Part shown: piece by piece, positions 23,395-33,137 of the stretch
Position numbering within the stretch: the stretch's first letter is position 1
Layout: the number at the start of each line of letters is the position of its first letter
Origin: Branchipolynoe longqiensis
Taxonomy: Eukaryota; Annelida; Polychaeta; Phyllodocida; Polynoidae
Direction: 5' to 3'
DNA length: 64,000 nt
NCBI GenBank assembly: GCA_030323885.1
Contig: CM059186.1
Coordinates: 154,289,064 to 154,353,063 of the forward strand
Position numbers and translations under genes: made by a program
Notes under the pieces: model-generated
The model's input: only the letters and a program-made list of their open reading frames with translations
Database searches by the model: none
Told to the model about the DNA's origin: nothing

Positions 23395-24145
23395 GGCCGT
23401 ATGCACCAATCGGGGTTAGGGCCTTAACCGCGGTTTGGCTAGCTCCACACGGCTAAATGTGAGAAATCGGTATGCACCAATCGGTGCCATCGCTAACCGC
23501 CGACCGTAGCCTAGGCTAAGCTAAACCATTTTCAAATCAGGTTTTACTGCTAGCCGGGGCGGTTAGTGTGCGTGTGTGGCTCTCAATCTATTGAATGCGA
23601 TCATATTTAACAGAATTACATATGCAATAAGTGACATTTTATCAATTTAACCCTAAATGCGAAGCGTTATTAAGGCTAGTGCCGCATTGGCGGCGATATT
23701 AATAGTTATATTTTCGAATCGACGAACGTAAAGTAAACAAATCGCCGCCGCCGCATCGACGTCGCTTTCCATACTGGCGGCGGCGGCGGTTTGTTTACTG
23801 TACGTTCGCCAATTCGAAAATATAACTATTAATATCGCCGCCAATGCGGCGTTAGCCTTAATAACGCTTCGAATTTAGGGTTAAATTGATAAAATTTCAC
23901 TTATTACGTATGTAATTCTGTTAAATATGATCGCATTCAATAGATTTGAGCCAAATATATGGGTAGAAATGCGGAGGGATTTCCCAAATCTATAAATAAA
24001 CTCACGGTTAGCTATCCGCAGTGGCTAAAACATTGGTGCATACCGATTCACACATTTGTCAAACCCCCCGCTACCCTGAGGAGCTATCCACGGCTAGTGC
24101 CTTAGCTCCGGCTAAGCCTATCACCGATTGGTGCATACGGGCCCA
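23395..24145. mobile_element. Nested palindromic element, GTATGCACCAATCGG ends
   Basis: Termini: GGGCCGTATGCACCAATCGG on the left, complement of GGGCCCGTATGCACCAATCG on the right. GGTATGCACCAATCGGTG is repeated subterminally. The core is a nearly perfect palindrome with arms of about 175 bp (23580-23755 and 23775-23950). Its outer segments include CAATCTATTGAATGCGATC, and its centre has CGCCGCCGCC facing GGCGGCGGCGG. No coding capacity. Confidence 0.85.
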
Positions 24146-24167
24146 GCAGCAGGCTGGCGGTTAGTGT

Positions 24168-24812
24168 TGAACAAGCCTTGAGTTTGCTGGTACGCTCAGT
24201 GCAAAACATTAATTTTCTTAAAAGATTAATAGAAATCCAGAACCCTAACCTTATAAATTCAATATAATCTTGTTGGTAAACATGTTTTCTATATGTGTAC
24301 TAAGCGGCTTGTTTCTATTTGGTGTAGTTTTAGAGATATTAAATTTTTTCTGTAGGAAGATTGCACACGACCATTGACAATGCCTTGAGTTTGCCGTACG
24401 CGTAGTGAAAAACGTCAGTTTTATTCCAAATTAATAGAAATCCAGAACCCTAACCATATCAATTTAATATAATTTTGTTGGTAAACATGTTTTCTATGTG
24501 TATTCCAATCAGTTTGTTTCTAGGTGTTGTAGTTTTAGAGATATTTAACGTTTTCTGTAGGAAGATTGCACACGACCATTGACAATGCCTTGAGTTTGCC
24601 GTACGCGTAGTGAAAAAACGTCAGTTTTATTCAAAATTAATAGAAATCCAGAACCCTAACCATATCAATTTAATATAATCTTGTTGGTAAACATGTTTTC
24701 TATGTGTATTCCAATCAGTTTGTTTATAGGTGTTGTAGTTTTAGAGATATTTAATGTTTTCTGTATGAAGATTGCTCACTGCCATTGACAATGCCTTGAG
24801 TTAGCCCATTTG
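24168..24812 (+). repeat. Three tandem copies of the roughly 206-bp module
   Basis: Same module as in 12499-14175, with landmarks AATAGAAATCCAGAACCC, AACATGTTTTCTATGTG, TTTTAGAGATATT and GAAGATTGC. Spacing between GAAGATTGC landmarks is about 207 and 204 bp (24355, 24562, 24766). The array is bracketed by GTTGAACAA-type inverted ends (about 24163 and 24808) rather than by TATAGACC. Confidence 0.85.
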
Positions 24813-24907
24813 TTCAACAACCACCACTTGGGGCGCCACAGTCGGCAGGTGTTACACGGTCTAGTATGAGAGTTGTCCCTCTCATCTGTTTATATACACG
24901 CTCTCTG

Positions 24908-25250
24908 GTGTCGGTAAGGGTGTGGGTGTGGGAGTAGGTGAGGGTGTGGTGTGTGGGTGTGGGTGTGAATGGGCGAGGCTGTGTGTGTGAGTGTGGGTGT
25001 GGTTAAATGTCTAGGTGTTAGTTTGGGGTCGGTGTGGATATAGGTGGGGTGTGGATGAGGGTATGGGTGTGGGTGTGCATGTGAATGTGGGTGTGAATGT
25101 AGGTGTGTGGGGGTGTGTGAATGTGTGGGTCTGGGTGTGAGTGTGGGTGTGTTGGGTATGAATGTGTGTGAATGTGGGTGTGAATGTGTGGATGTGGGTG
25201 TGTGAATGTGGGTGTTGGTGTGAATGTGGGTGTGAATGGGGGGTGCGTGT
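24908..25250. repeat. GTGTGG/GTGAATG minisatellite, right part
   Basis: Degenerate GGTGTGAATGTG array, same orientation as the left part at 23269. Long minus-strand His/Thr frames are artefacts. Confidence 0.85.
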
Positions 25251-25480
25251 GAACGAGTTGCTCAGTACGCCTAGGGATCGATGGTCGAGCCGTGAGTGGT
25301 TCATGGGTATAGGGACTAAACAGATTAATTACTTCAACACACACACATGAAATATTCATAAACACCCACTGAACTTCATCAATTGTGTTCCTGAAATCCA
25401 TGTTGGATGAAGCACCCATGTTATATTATTTGCTGGTGTGGGTGTGAGGGTGTGGCAGAGGGGGTGGGGGGTGGAAGAGC
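25251..25480. other. Unassigned spacer
   Basis: Between the minisatellite and the 17-bp array. No gene or repeat recognised. Confidence 0.5.
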
Positions 25481-25912
25481 AGGAGGGTTTATTGCGCGTG
25501 TTAAGTTGTATAGGCATAATGCATCGCACTGGGAAGGTGTTTAATCACGCAACAATGTGTCCTTAATAAGGATGTGTCCGTAATAAGTATGTGTCCATAA
25601 TAAGTATGTGTCCGTAATAAGAATGTATCCGTAATAAGGAGGTGTCCGTAATAAGGAGGTTCCCGTAATAAGGAGCTGTCCCTAATAAGGAGGGTTTATT
25701 GCACGTGTTAACTTGTATAGGCATAATGCATCGCACTGGGAAGGTGTTTAATCACGCAACGATGTGTCCTTAATAAGGAGGTGTCCGTAATAAGAATATG
25801 TCCGTAATAAGGAGCTGTCCGTTATAAGGAGGTATCCGTAATAAGGAGGTTCCCCTGATAAGGAGCTGTCCATAATAAGGAGTTTCCGTGATAAGGAGGT
25901 GTCCGTAATAAG
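25481..25912. repeat. 17-bp GTGTCCGTAATAAGGAG array with a 207-bp duplication
   Basis: Tandem 17-bp units at about 25555-25687 and 25763-25912. A block beginning AGGAGGGTTTATTGC occurs at 25481 and again at 25688, so the array contains two longer units of about 207 bp. The gypsy element sits within this array, which resumes at 30619. Confidence 0.9.
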
Positions 25913-26062
25913 TGTTATGTATCGGGTGCGGAGTGTACCGCGGCCCGGCGGCGGCGACCGGCGCCCGTGTGAGGGACCAGTGTACTGTGGTGCGAAGGCT
26001 GAATAAACCATTATGCAACTAGACGTCGTGGTGTGCAGTCCGTTCATAGTCACAACATTACA
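25913..26062 (+). repeat. 5' LTR
   Basis: Begins TGTTATGTATCG and ends CACAACATTACA. An AATAAA polyadenylation motif lies at about 26002 (GCTGAATAAACC). At 150 bp it is short for a Ty3/gypsy LTR. GC-rich block CCGCGGCCCGGCGGCGGCG near the start. No base difference from 30469-30618 was found on reading. Confidence 0.97.
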
Positions 26063-26077
26063 TGGTGTCAGAAGCGG
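26063..26077 (+). promoter_or_regulatory. Primer binding site, tRNA-Leu type
   Basis: TGGTGTCAGAAGCGG directly follows the LTR. Many animal Ty3/gypsy elements carry TGGTGTCAGAAGTGGG, complementary to the 3' end of a tRNA-Leu, so reverse transcription is probably primed by tRNA-Leu (inference). Confidence 0.85.
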
Positions 26078-26092
26078 ACCTTTTGACTTGTA

Positions 26093-29000
26093 ATGGCTCT
26101 CTCGGGGTTGAAACCTCCCGGACCACTCAACCTGAATGAGGATCTGGCAGCCAACTGGAGGGCATGGAGCCACTCATACAACATTTACTCCACTGCAGCT
26201 GGAGTACTCACGCGCAGTGAGAAGGTACAGTGTTGTGTGTTTTTACACGTTGCCGGCCCCGAGGCGCAAAAGGTGCATCAGTCCATGATATTCACGGCCG
26301 GCGACATCGACAAAATCATCCCGCTGCGGGAAGCATTCCGTGTCTACTGCGAAGGCAAAACCAACCTCACGGTGACCCGATACAAATTTAACACCTACAA
26401 TCAGGGACAGGAGACGATGGACGCCTACATCAGGGAGGTACGGCACAAAATCGGACACTGCCAATACGGTGCTATCGAAGACTCTCTGATGTGTGACCGG
26501 CTAGTCAGCGGAGTGCGGTGCAATGATCTGCGGGACCGGCTGTTGCAGACACCCAAACTATCTCTGCAGCTGTGCGAAGAAATGTGCAGGATGAGTGAAC
26601 ATCGGGCGAAACAACTGTCAGGGGCGACAGGGCCCGAATACGCTTTGGATTACGTCAGACGGGACGACACCGCACGGCACGCATCACGCCCGAACGAGCA
26701 ACAACAACAACAAAGGCAACGGACGGACGCCAGAGGAGGCCGCGACCAAGCAAACAGAACGGGCGGCACGCGTGTGACTTGTGCCTGGTGCGGGTACGAT
26801 CACAGGAGCGGCCGGGATGCGTGCCCCGCAAAAGGAAAGGCATGCTCCGCCTGCAAGAAAATCGGACATTTCGCCAAGGTATGCCGAAGCAAAACTACCA
26901 GCATTAATGAAATTGTCCTTGATGAGTACGACGAAGATGACGAGAGACAATTCCAGCAGGCAGACACCGAGTTGTTCGTCGGAGCAGTGTCTAAGGAAAA
27001 CAACAAATCCGGCGAGTTGTGGTTCGCTGACATATTTGTCGGGCCCGTGTCAGTAAAGTTCAAACTAGATACGGGGTCTGAGGCAAACATCATCCCGATG
27101 CACGTGTTCAACAAAATCGCAGACGCCAAACTAACCAAGCCTAAATGCCGGTTGGTCACGTACTCGGGCCAGAGGATCATGCCGCGCGGGGAGACGTCAC
27201 TGCGGCTACAGGATCAGTGGTTGCGCTTCCAGGTCACCGACAACGGATGTCCCATCCTGGGCAAGGAGGCGTGTGTCCGACTACACATCCTATCACGAAT
27301 CGACAGCATCCAAGCAGACGATGGCAACGACACCACCGAAGCCCAGAGCATGGTAAAAACATTTCAAGACGTGTTCACTGGGTTAGGGACAATCAAAGTC
27401 GATGCTAAGATATACGTAGACAAGACAGTTCAACCCATAGTAGATCCTCCCAGACGAGTCCCACATGCCATTGAGAATAAAGTAAGACAAGAGTTAGACC
27501 GCATGATAATGCTAGGGGTGATAGTGGAAGAGACCGAACCGACACCATGGGTCAATTCCATCACAGTGGTCAGGAAAGGAGATAAGATTCGAATTTGCCT
27601 AGATCCCACAAAGTTAAATAAAGCTATTCAGAGGGGTCCATATCCAACAAGAACCGTAGAAGAAGTCATAGCCAAACTGGAAGGTGCCAAGTATTTTACA
27701 GTTCTAGACGCAAAAAGTGGATACTGGCAAATTCAGTTAGATACGGAAAGCTCCAAACTGTGCACATTCAATACGCCATGGGGTAGATTTAGGTACACCA
27801 GATTACCGTTTGGCATTAAAACAGCGGGGGACATATTCATATACGAAATGAATAGAATACTAAACGACTTAGAAGGTGTTAATGTCATCACCGATGACAT
27901 CCTAGTATACGGAAAAACAATGGCAGAACACAACAACAATCTCAGAGCCGTCCTGGAGCGCGCCAGAGACGTCGGTCTAAGACTAAATCCTGACAAATCA
28001 AACATTGGTCAAACAAGTGTGAACTATGTCGGTCACGTAATTTCAGGGGAGGGGTCAAACCCAGTAACGAGAGAGTCCAAGCAATCAATGACATGCCCAC
28101 ACCCAACAAACAAGCAATCGGTACAGAGGTTCTTAGGCATGGTAGCGTATGTTGCAAAATTCATGCCTAATCTCGCAGAAATAACTAAACCACTACGCAT
28201 ACTCACTGTTAAAGAAACTGCATGGCATTGGCAAAGTGAGCAACAAAATGCATTTGATAAACTCAAACACATGATCACGCATGCACCGGTACTAAGATTC
28301 TATGACATAGAAAAAGTGGTCACACTGCAGGTCGATGCATCTAAATCAGGGCTCGGGGCCGCACTGCTACAGGAAGGTAAACCTATCGCTATGGCTTCCA
28401 GAGCGTTAGATGAGACACAAAGCAGCTACGCAGTGATTGAAAAAGAGCTTCTGGCCATCTGTTTCGGCTGCACTAAGTTTCATAATTATATCTTTGGCAA
28501 AAGGGTACGCGTTGAAACAGACCATAAACCACTCGTTGCAATTGTTAACAAACCACTGTATCAGTTATCAGCACGAATGCAACGCATGAGGATGCGCTTA
28601 CAAAATTACGACTTGCAATTGGTACATGTAAAGGGATGTAACATGTTCGTTGCAGATGCGTTGTCAAGGGACCACAGCAGCAACACGGGCCGCACAGCCC
28701 TGTTCGACACAGAAATCACCGTCGCAGCGATAGAAGTCATACAGGGTGACCTCCAAAATATCGCAAATGAAACCAAAAATGACAAAGTGTTGACAGAAGT
28801 GACTAAATTGGTTGAGACTGACTGGCCAGAAGACAAAAAAGCCATACCGAAATGCGCCACCCCATTCCACACATTTCGTCACGAAATAACAAAATACAAC
28901 GGGGTGTTATTAAAAGGTAATAGAGTCATCATACCCGCACAAATGCAGAAATCGGTGCTCAACAAGTTACACGAAACGCACCAAGGCATAATCAAAAGCA

Positions 29001-30013
29001 AGAGGTTAGCCAGAGAGTATGTATTCTGGCCAGGTATGCAAACACAGTTAGAAGACAAAATTGCCAGGTGCGAGTTATGCCAACAGTATAGAAATAAACA
29101 GCACAGCGAGCCCCTACAGTCACATGAAATTCCCTGCTTGCCATTTACCAAAGTAGGGGCCGATTTATTTCAAATTGGGAACGAACACTTTCTGTTAGTA
29201 GTAGACTACCTCTCGAAATATCCAGAAGTGGTAGAACTACAAAGTACAACTAGCCAAGCAGTTATCCTAGCAATGAAACAGATATTCGGCCGGCACGGTA
29301 TCCCAGAGATCGTAGTGTCGGACAATGGTCCACAGTTTGCAAGCGACGAATATAGAATATTTGCAAACGAATATGCCTTCAAACGTACATTCTCGAGTCC
29401 CCATTTCCCGCAAAGCAATGGCCAAGCGGAAAGACACATACAAACCGTTAAAAGAATGATAAAGAAGGCAATGCATGAGTCAAAGGACTACAATCTATAT
29501 TTGCTCAACTTCAGAAATACACCACTAGCAGAGTTAGACGCGTCACCAGCGCAACTGTTAATGAGTAGAAAGTTACGATCGAAACTGCCAACCATAGCGC
29601 AACAACTGAAACCGAAAGTAACAAAAGTAACATCACACCAAATTCAAAGAGTGCAAACTAACCAGAAAAGGTGCTATGATCGCCATGCGGGAAAACGACA
29701 TAAGCAACTAAAAGTAAATGAACAAGTGAGATATTTGACTCACAAAGGAAAATGGGCACCAGGGGTCATTACAAAGGAAGGCGACAACGAGACACGCAAA
29801 TACGAAATACAAAATCGAAATGGTTTCAAGGTAGTCAGAAACAGAAAACACATATTCAAGACAAAACACAACCCAAATAACAATCAGCGGGAAATTACAA
29901 ACAGAAATCAACACCCGATAAAGATAGCAGAAACTGAGGGCAGGGGCCAAAGGGCATACACAACCAGGCACGGCCGAGAAGTCAAGCCTGTAATCAGACT
30001 CGGATATCAGTAA
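26093..30013 (+). CDS. Gag-Pol polyprotein of Ty3/gypsy retrotransposon
   Basis: A 1306-residue single frame carrying all replication functions. Gag region at about 1-225, then two zinc knuckles at 230-264 (CAWCGYDH... and CSACKKIGHFAKVC). Protease with DTG at 326-328. RT about 440-660 with VLDAKSGYWQIQLD, LPFGIKTAGDIF and the catalytic pair D601-D602 in ITDDILVYG; the usual aromatic residue two before this pair is Ile. RNase H about 744-860, first Asp D748 and TDHKPL. Integrase with HHCC zinc site (H960, H963, C993, C996), then D1024, D1077 and E1113 in a D,D(35)E arrangement. The C-terminus has a KGKWAPGVI and RNRKHI module. The start is the first ATG after the primer site. No stop or frameshift separates Gag from Pol, so the Gag:Pol ratio must be set by another route than frameshifting, probably proteolysis (inference). 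Confidence 0.96.
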   Translation: MALSGLKPPGPLNLNEDLAANWRAWSHSYNIYSTAAGVLTRSEKVQCCVFLHVAGPEAQKVHQSMIFTAGDIDKIIPLREAFRVYCEGKTNLTVTRYKFNTYNQGQETMDAYIREVRHKIGHCQYGAIEDSLMCDRLVSGVRCNDLRDRLLQTPKLSLQLCEEMCRMSEHRAKQLSGATGPEYALDYVRRDDTARHASRPNEQQQQQRQRTDARGGRDQANRTGGTRVTCAWCGYDHRSGRDACPAKGKACSACKKIGHFAKVCRSKTTSINEIVLDEYDEDDERQFQQADTELFVGAVSKENNKSGELWFADIFVGPVSVKFKLDTGSEANIIPMHVFNKIADAKLTKPKCRLVTYSGQRIMPRGETSLRLQDQWLRFQVTDNGCPILGKEACVRLHILSRIDSIQADDGNDTTEAQSMVKTFQDVFTGLGTIKVDAKIYVDKTVQPIVDPPRRVPHAIENKVRQELDRMIMLGVIVEETEPTPWVNSITVVRKGDKIRICLDPTKLNKAIQRGPYPTRTVEEVIAKLEGAKYFTVLDAKSGYWQIQLDTESSKLCTFNTPWGRFRYTRLPFGIKTAGDIFIYEMNRILNDLEGVNVITDDILVYGKTMAEHNNNLRAVLERARDVGLRLNPDKSNIGQTSVNYVGHVISGEGSNPVTRESKQSMTCPHPTNKQSVQRFLGMVAYVAKFMPNLAEITKPLRILTVKETAWHWQSEQQNAFDKLKHMITHAPVLRFYDIEKVVTLQVDASKSGLGAALLQEGKPIAMASRALDETQSSYAVIEKELLAICFGCTKFHNYIFGKRVRVETDHKPLVAIVNKPLYQLSARMQRMRMRLQNYDLQLVHVKGCNMFVADALSRDHSSNTGRTALFDTEITVAAIEVIQGDLQNIANETKNDKVLTEVTKLVETDWPEDKKAIPKCATPFHTFRHEITKYNGVLLKGNRVIIPAQMQKSVLNKLHETHQGIIKSKRLAREYVFWPGMQTQLEDKIARCELCQQYRNKQHSEPLQSHEIPCLPFTKVGADLFQIGNEHFLLVVDYLSKYPEVVELQSTTSQAVILAMKQIFGRHGIPEIVVSDNGPQFASDEYRIFANEYAFKRTFSSPHFPQSNGQAERHIQTVKRMIKKAMHESKDYNLYLLNFRNTPLAELDASPAQLLMSRKLRSKLPTIAQQLKPKVTKVTSHQIQRVQTNQKRCYDRHAGKRHKQLKVNEQVRYLTHKGKWAPGVITKEGDNETRKYEIQNRNGFKVVRNRKHIFKTKHNPNNNQREITNRNQHPIKIAETEGRGQRAYTTRHGREVKPVIRLGYQ

Positions 30014-30458
30014 GAGTAATAAACTTGCCACGGCTGCCACGACGCCCGCCACAGGCACAAACGGGTATCAGACAGGCGTATGGATAACAGATTCGAATAC
30101 ATCAGCAGACGCAGTAATTGAATGCAATCAGCATGAGAAAGGTTAGCCGAAGAAAAGAGAGATAAAGGCACAGCAACAACACCAAAACAAACTGTTCAAA
30201 CAACTATAGGACACGACAAACAACACAAAATATGAACAACAAAAAACGGGCAAACAGGGGAAAATGCTCGAACAGTAAATGTGAGTCGAAAGGCGTCATA
30301 ACTTGTGCATGTTTGAAAGGGAAGGAAACTCACATTTCCGGTTTAGTATTGTACGCCATTATATTGTCTTGTATGTTATATTTATTCTAGTCGACACTGA
30401 ATGTGTACCAGAGACAGGAAGCCGCTACATCTCGTCTGTAACATTTATTGTATTGTTT
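30014..30458 (+). other. 3' untranslated segment of the gypsy element
   Basis: About 445 bp, A-rich at first (CAACAACACC, AACAACAAAAAACGGG). Contains no frame with envelope-like features such as signal peptide and transmembrane segment. Confidence 0.75.
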
Positions 30459-30468
30459 GAAGAGAAGA
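30459..30468 (+). promoter_or_regulatory. Polypurine tract
   Basis: GAAGAGAAGA lies immediately 5' of the 3' LTR, the expected place for plus-strand priming. Confidence 0.85.
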
Positions 30469-30618
30469 TGTTATGTATCGGGTGCGGAGTGTACCGCGGC
30501 CCGGCGGCGGCGACCGGCGCCCGTGTGAGGGACCAGTGTACTGTGGTGCGAAGGCTGAATAAACCATTATGCAACTAGACGTCGTGGTGTGCAGTCCGTT
30601 CATAGTCACAACATTACA
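30469..30618 (+). repeat. 3' LTR
   Basis: Reads the same as the 5' LTR over all 150 bp. Followed by the target duplication ATAAG. Confidence 0.97.
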
Positions 30619-30740
30619 ATAAGGAGGTTCCCGTAATAAGGAGTTGTCCGTAATAAGGAGGTGTCCGTAATAATGTGTCCGTGATAAGACGGTGTCCGTG
30701 ATAAGGAGATGTCCGTAATAAGGAGGTATCCGTAATAAGG
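30619..30740. repeat. 17-bp array, continuation right of the gypsy element
   Basis: GGTGTCCGTAATAAGGA-type units continue in phase with the array left of the element, ending at about 30740. Confidence 0.85.
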
Positions 30741-30784
30741 TGTCCACTGAGTGATCTACCCGTAATTCAAGTGTTGAATTGATG

Positions 30785-30842
30785 TTGGTTAGTTGGTTGG
30801 TTGTTGGAGTTTTACGTTCTGGCAACATCTAAGATCATATCT
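30785..30842 (-). mobile_element. SINE 3'-tail fragment
   Basis: GGTTGTTGGAGTTTTACGTT through CATCTAAGATCATATC only; head and body absent. Confidence 0.7.
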
Positions 30843-31215
30843 TTCAATGAGTCTACCTGTTGCCACAAAACCAAAGCGATGACAAAATTAACATTTTGCC
30901 CAACTAATTGAAAATTCGAAAGTAATATACTTTAAACCTTTATATTCATAGGCACACACATAGCCTCACACTCCCCACCACCCTTCCCTTACCCCGCCCT
31001 CCCCCTTTCCCCTCCCCGTCCCTCCCCCTCCACTCCTCATTCCGTTCACGAGTTAAGTCCACACCCAGTTTGTCTTTTCTTTACTCTCTGCCGTGTCCGA
31101 GTGTTGCGTTTTATTTGTTTTATTGTCGTTTTTTTGTTTGTTTTTGTTTTTGTGGGGGAAATGGAAGAAGTTGCCACTACAGATGATATCCAGTAGTGAA
31201 AACACCTGTATGGCT
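30843..31215. other. Unassigned sequence with C-rich stretch
   Basis: A C/T-rich tract lies at about 30970-31045 and a T-rich tract at about 31110-31155. No gene recognised. Confidence 0.5.
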
Positions 31216-31547
31216 ACCGGGCCTGGTGGCCGAATCGGTAGAGCGTGGGCCTCGCGTGTGGGAAATATGGAGTTCGGTTCCCGGTTGAGTCAAACCAATT
31301 AATTACAAATTGATACTTGTCGCTGCCTAGCCTGGCACTCGGCATTAATAGGGTCAGGCAAGGACTGGTTAACTCTGTGTCTGGATAATGTCACTGAGCG
31401 AGATATCAGTCCATGGTGCCAGCGGCCTGAAATCCCAGTGGGGAAGCACTATTAAGTCACCATGAGTGCACACTGTCACAAGTCGGTACCTGTCCTGATA
31501 TGACCTTAGATGTTGCCAGGACGTAAAGCTCCAAGAACCAACCAACC
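31216..31547 (+). mobile_element. SINE, head type B, full length
   Basis: Head GGTGGCCGAATCGGTAGAGC with box B GAGTTCGGTTCCCGG, full body, and 3' end CGTAAAGCTCCAAGAACCAA. Close to the type B consensus inferred from the copies here. Confidence 0.88.
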
Positions 31548-31787
31548 CGTATGGCACGACCGCAACATGTGGACGGACCGTGTTCGTGTTGACAGTGTTG
31601 TCAAACTGACGGTGACAATCAGTCCTCCTGTTCATGCTGTCTAATGATACCATCATGTGTAACTGTAAGCTTCAAAGCAAACATTTTTTTAATGTTCGCT
31701 GAAAAAGTGGCTGCTACAATAAATAAAGCTAGACCAACCTCAATAAGAGCCCCGCAATAAGATACGCACTCTATGCAGTGGAACGAT

Positions 31788-31893
31788 GGTTGATTGTTGG
31801 AGTTTTACGTCCTGGCAACATCTAAGGTCATATGAGGATGGGTACCGATTTGTGGCAGTGTGCAGTGGCAGTGTGCACTCATGGCGACTTTAC
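31788..31893 (-). mobile_element. SINE fragment with internal duplication
   Basis: Tail and part of the body. The segment GCAGTGTGCA is duplicated (TGTGGCAGTGTGCAGTGGCA). It ends where repeat DR-L begins. Confidence 0.7.
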
Positions 31894-32235
31894 AGTCTGC
31901 AAAAGTGTTGAAGTGCTGCTGGCTTTTGCAAGTTACCAGCGGCACTCTCTCGGGGAGCAAATAGAGGTTTCACACCGGCAAGAACATGTCAAGACAGGCG
32001 CAAAACTATTTGTCCCTGCAGTGGCTGGTCGGGAGATGTTGGGAGTTCCATACATCAACCGCCCTTGATGCTGCCACAGTGACATGGTTTTCTGTTTAGG
32101 GTTTGCTCCCTTAGCCTTCAGTTCTGTCAAGGACCTGTACCACAAGGCAGTGGTTTACAACTCTGCAAGGCAGGGGCGTCAAACTCCTTGAGGTATTGCT
32201 ATATTGCTATACCTGAGGTATTGCTATACCTGCAA
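31894..32235 (+). repeat. Dispersed repeat DR-L, copy 1
   Basis: Starts CTGCAAAAGTGTTGAAGTGC, includes GCAAAACTATTTGTCCCTGC and ends near AGGGGCGTCAAACTCCTTGA. Copies on the minus strand at 62470-62818 and 63680-63850. The small frames it contains have no recognisable domain. The name is a label for this report. Confidence 0.7.
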
Positions 32236-32288
32236 TACCTGCATACCAGTATTTTATTACACCATACTAATAAAGGGTGGATCTATTG

Positions 32289-32435
32289 GGGGGGGGGGGG
32301 GGGGGGGGCTTACGTGGTAGCAACATCTGATGGTCTGTCCGTCTGTCATTTCTTACTGAGCTAGTGTCGTGTAGCCTGGACTGCCTTTTCGGGTGTGTGG
32401 GGGTGTGTGGGGGGTGTGTGGGGGGGGGGGGGTAT
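32289..32435. repeat. Poly(G) runs
   Basis: G runs of about 21 (about 32289-32309) and about 12 (about 32421-32432) with GTGTGGGGG between. Likely assembly-sensitive. Confidence 0.8.
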
Positions 32436-32609
32436 TAATAGTATCTGATCTGATGATGCACAGTCATCTTAAATATATGAATTATCCTCTGCACTTTACA
32501 CTTATGACGTATGTCGCGTGATATAATACTAATAGCATGTTATATAATAGCGTGATTATTGCCATCAAATCTTCATCGGCATCGTGCTGGCAAATACGGA
32601 CATTCCAAG

Positions 32610-32838
32610 ACGCCAACACCATGACCTGATATCTCAATCCGTCACGTTATCCTGACACTGAGCCAATAAGTCATTACCCTATCCTAATAATGCCGAGCGC
32701 TTGGCTAGGAAGCGAGAAGTACACATTTTCAAGTCGTTGGTTTGACTCGACCAGGGTTCAAACCCGTGGGTTTGAATCCCACGATCTACCAAAGGGGGAG
32801 ACAGATGCTCAACTCATTCGGCCATCCCTTCTGGTCCG
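32610..32838 (-). mobile_element. SINE, head type A, 3' truncated
   Basis: Minus strand: head with GGGATGGCCGAATGAGTT and box B GGGATTCAAACCCACGG, body up to CATGGTGTTGGCG. The 3' third is absent. Confidence 0.8.
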
Positions 32839-32882
32839 CAGCCTCATGCAGATCCCACCAGGGGATGCTACGATAAGTAGAT

Positions 32883-33137
32883 GAGACTGTCTCAAAAGGT
32901 GCTAAGCAATATCGGACAAAACTTTGTCCATAGTAACGATCAACACACTATCTACTTATGCATTTGCTCAGGATAAACTGATTTGTTCTTTACATGGTGT
33001 TTCATAATCCCAATAGAATACATATTGATTTGAAGCAAATGTCCTTGTGTTTTCAGTATAACCGTTTCTGTGCTCTTTTGTGTCAATCGTTACTATGGAC
33101 AAAAATACAAAGAGCTAGCACCTTTTGAGACAGGCTC
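32883..33137. mobile_element. 255-bp MITE with long inverted repeats
   Basis: The left terminus GAGACTGTCTCAAAAGGTGC matches the complement of the right terminus GCACCTTTTGAGACAGGCTC. Inner inverted blocks TTTGTCCATAGTAACGAT and ATCGTTACTATGGACAAA extend similarity to about 60 bp per side. A 4-bp direct repeat AGAT (32879-32882 and 33138-33141) looks like a target duplication. No coding capacity; superfamily unassigned. Confidence 0.82.

Larger units (their letters stand above)
23319..24907. mobile_element. Compound element with AGAGAGCGTG inverted termini
   Basis: Perfect inverted repeat of about 36 bp: AGAGAGCGTGTATATAAACA followed by GATGAGAGGGACAACTC on the left (about 23319-23356), its complement on the right (about 24870-24907). 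Inside are a second inverted-repeat element (23395-24145) and three roughly 206-bp modules (24168-24812). No open frame. A TATAAA motif is present in each terminus. Confidence 0.75.
25913..30618 (+). mobile_element. Complete Ty3/gypsy LTR retrotransposon
   Basis: A 4706-bp element with two identical 150-bp LTRs (TG...CA), a tRNA-Leu-type primer site, one long Gag-Pol frame, a polypurine tract and a 5-bp target duplication ATAAG (25908-25912 and 30619-30623). Pol order is protease, RT, RNase H, integrase, which defines Ty3/gypsy. There is no env-like frame and no chromodomain. LTR identity indicates recent insertion. Similarity in style to Mag/K02A2.6-type elements is inference. Confidence 0.97.

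Noticed and set aside
25555..25912. CRISPR-like array of short repeats
   Set aside because: Units are contiguous 17-mers without unique spacers, and the context is eukaryotic.
30303..30578. 91-codon plus frame downstream of Gag-Pol as a possible env
   Set aside because: Too short, without signal peptide or transmembrane arrangement, and it runs into the 3' LTR.
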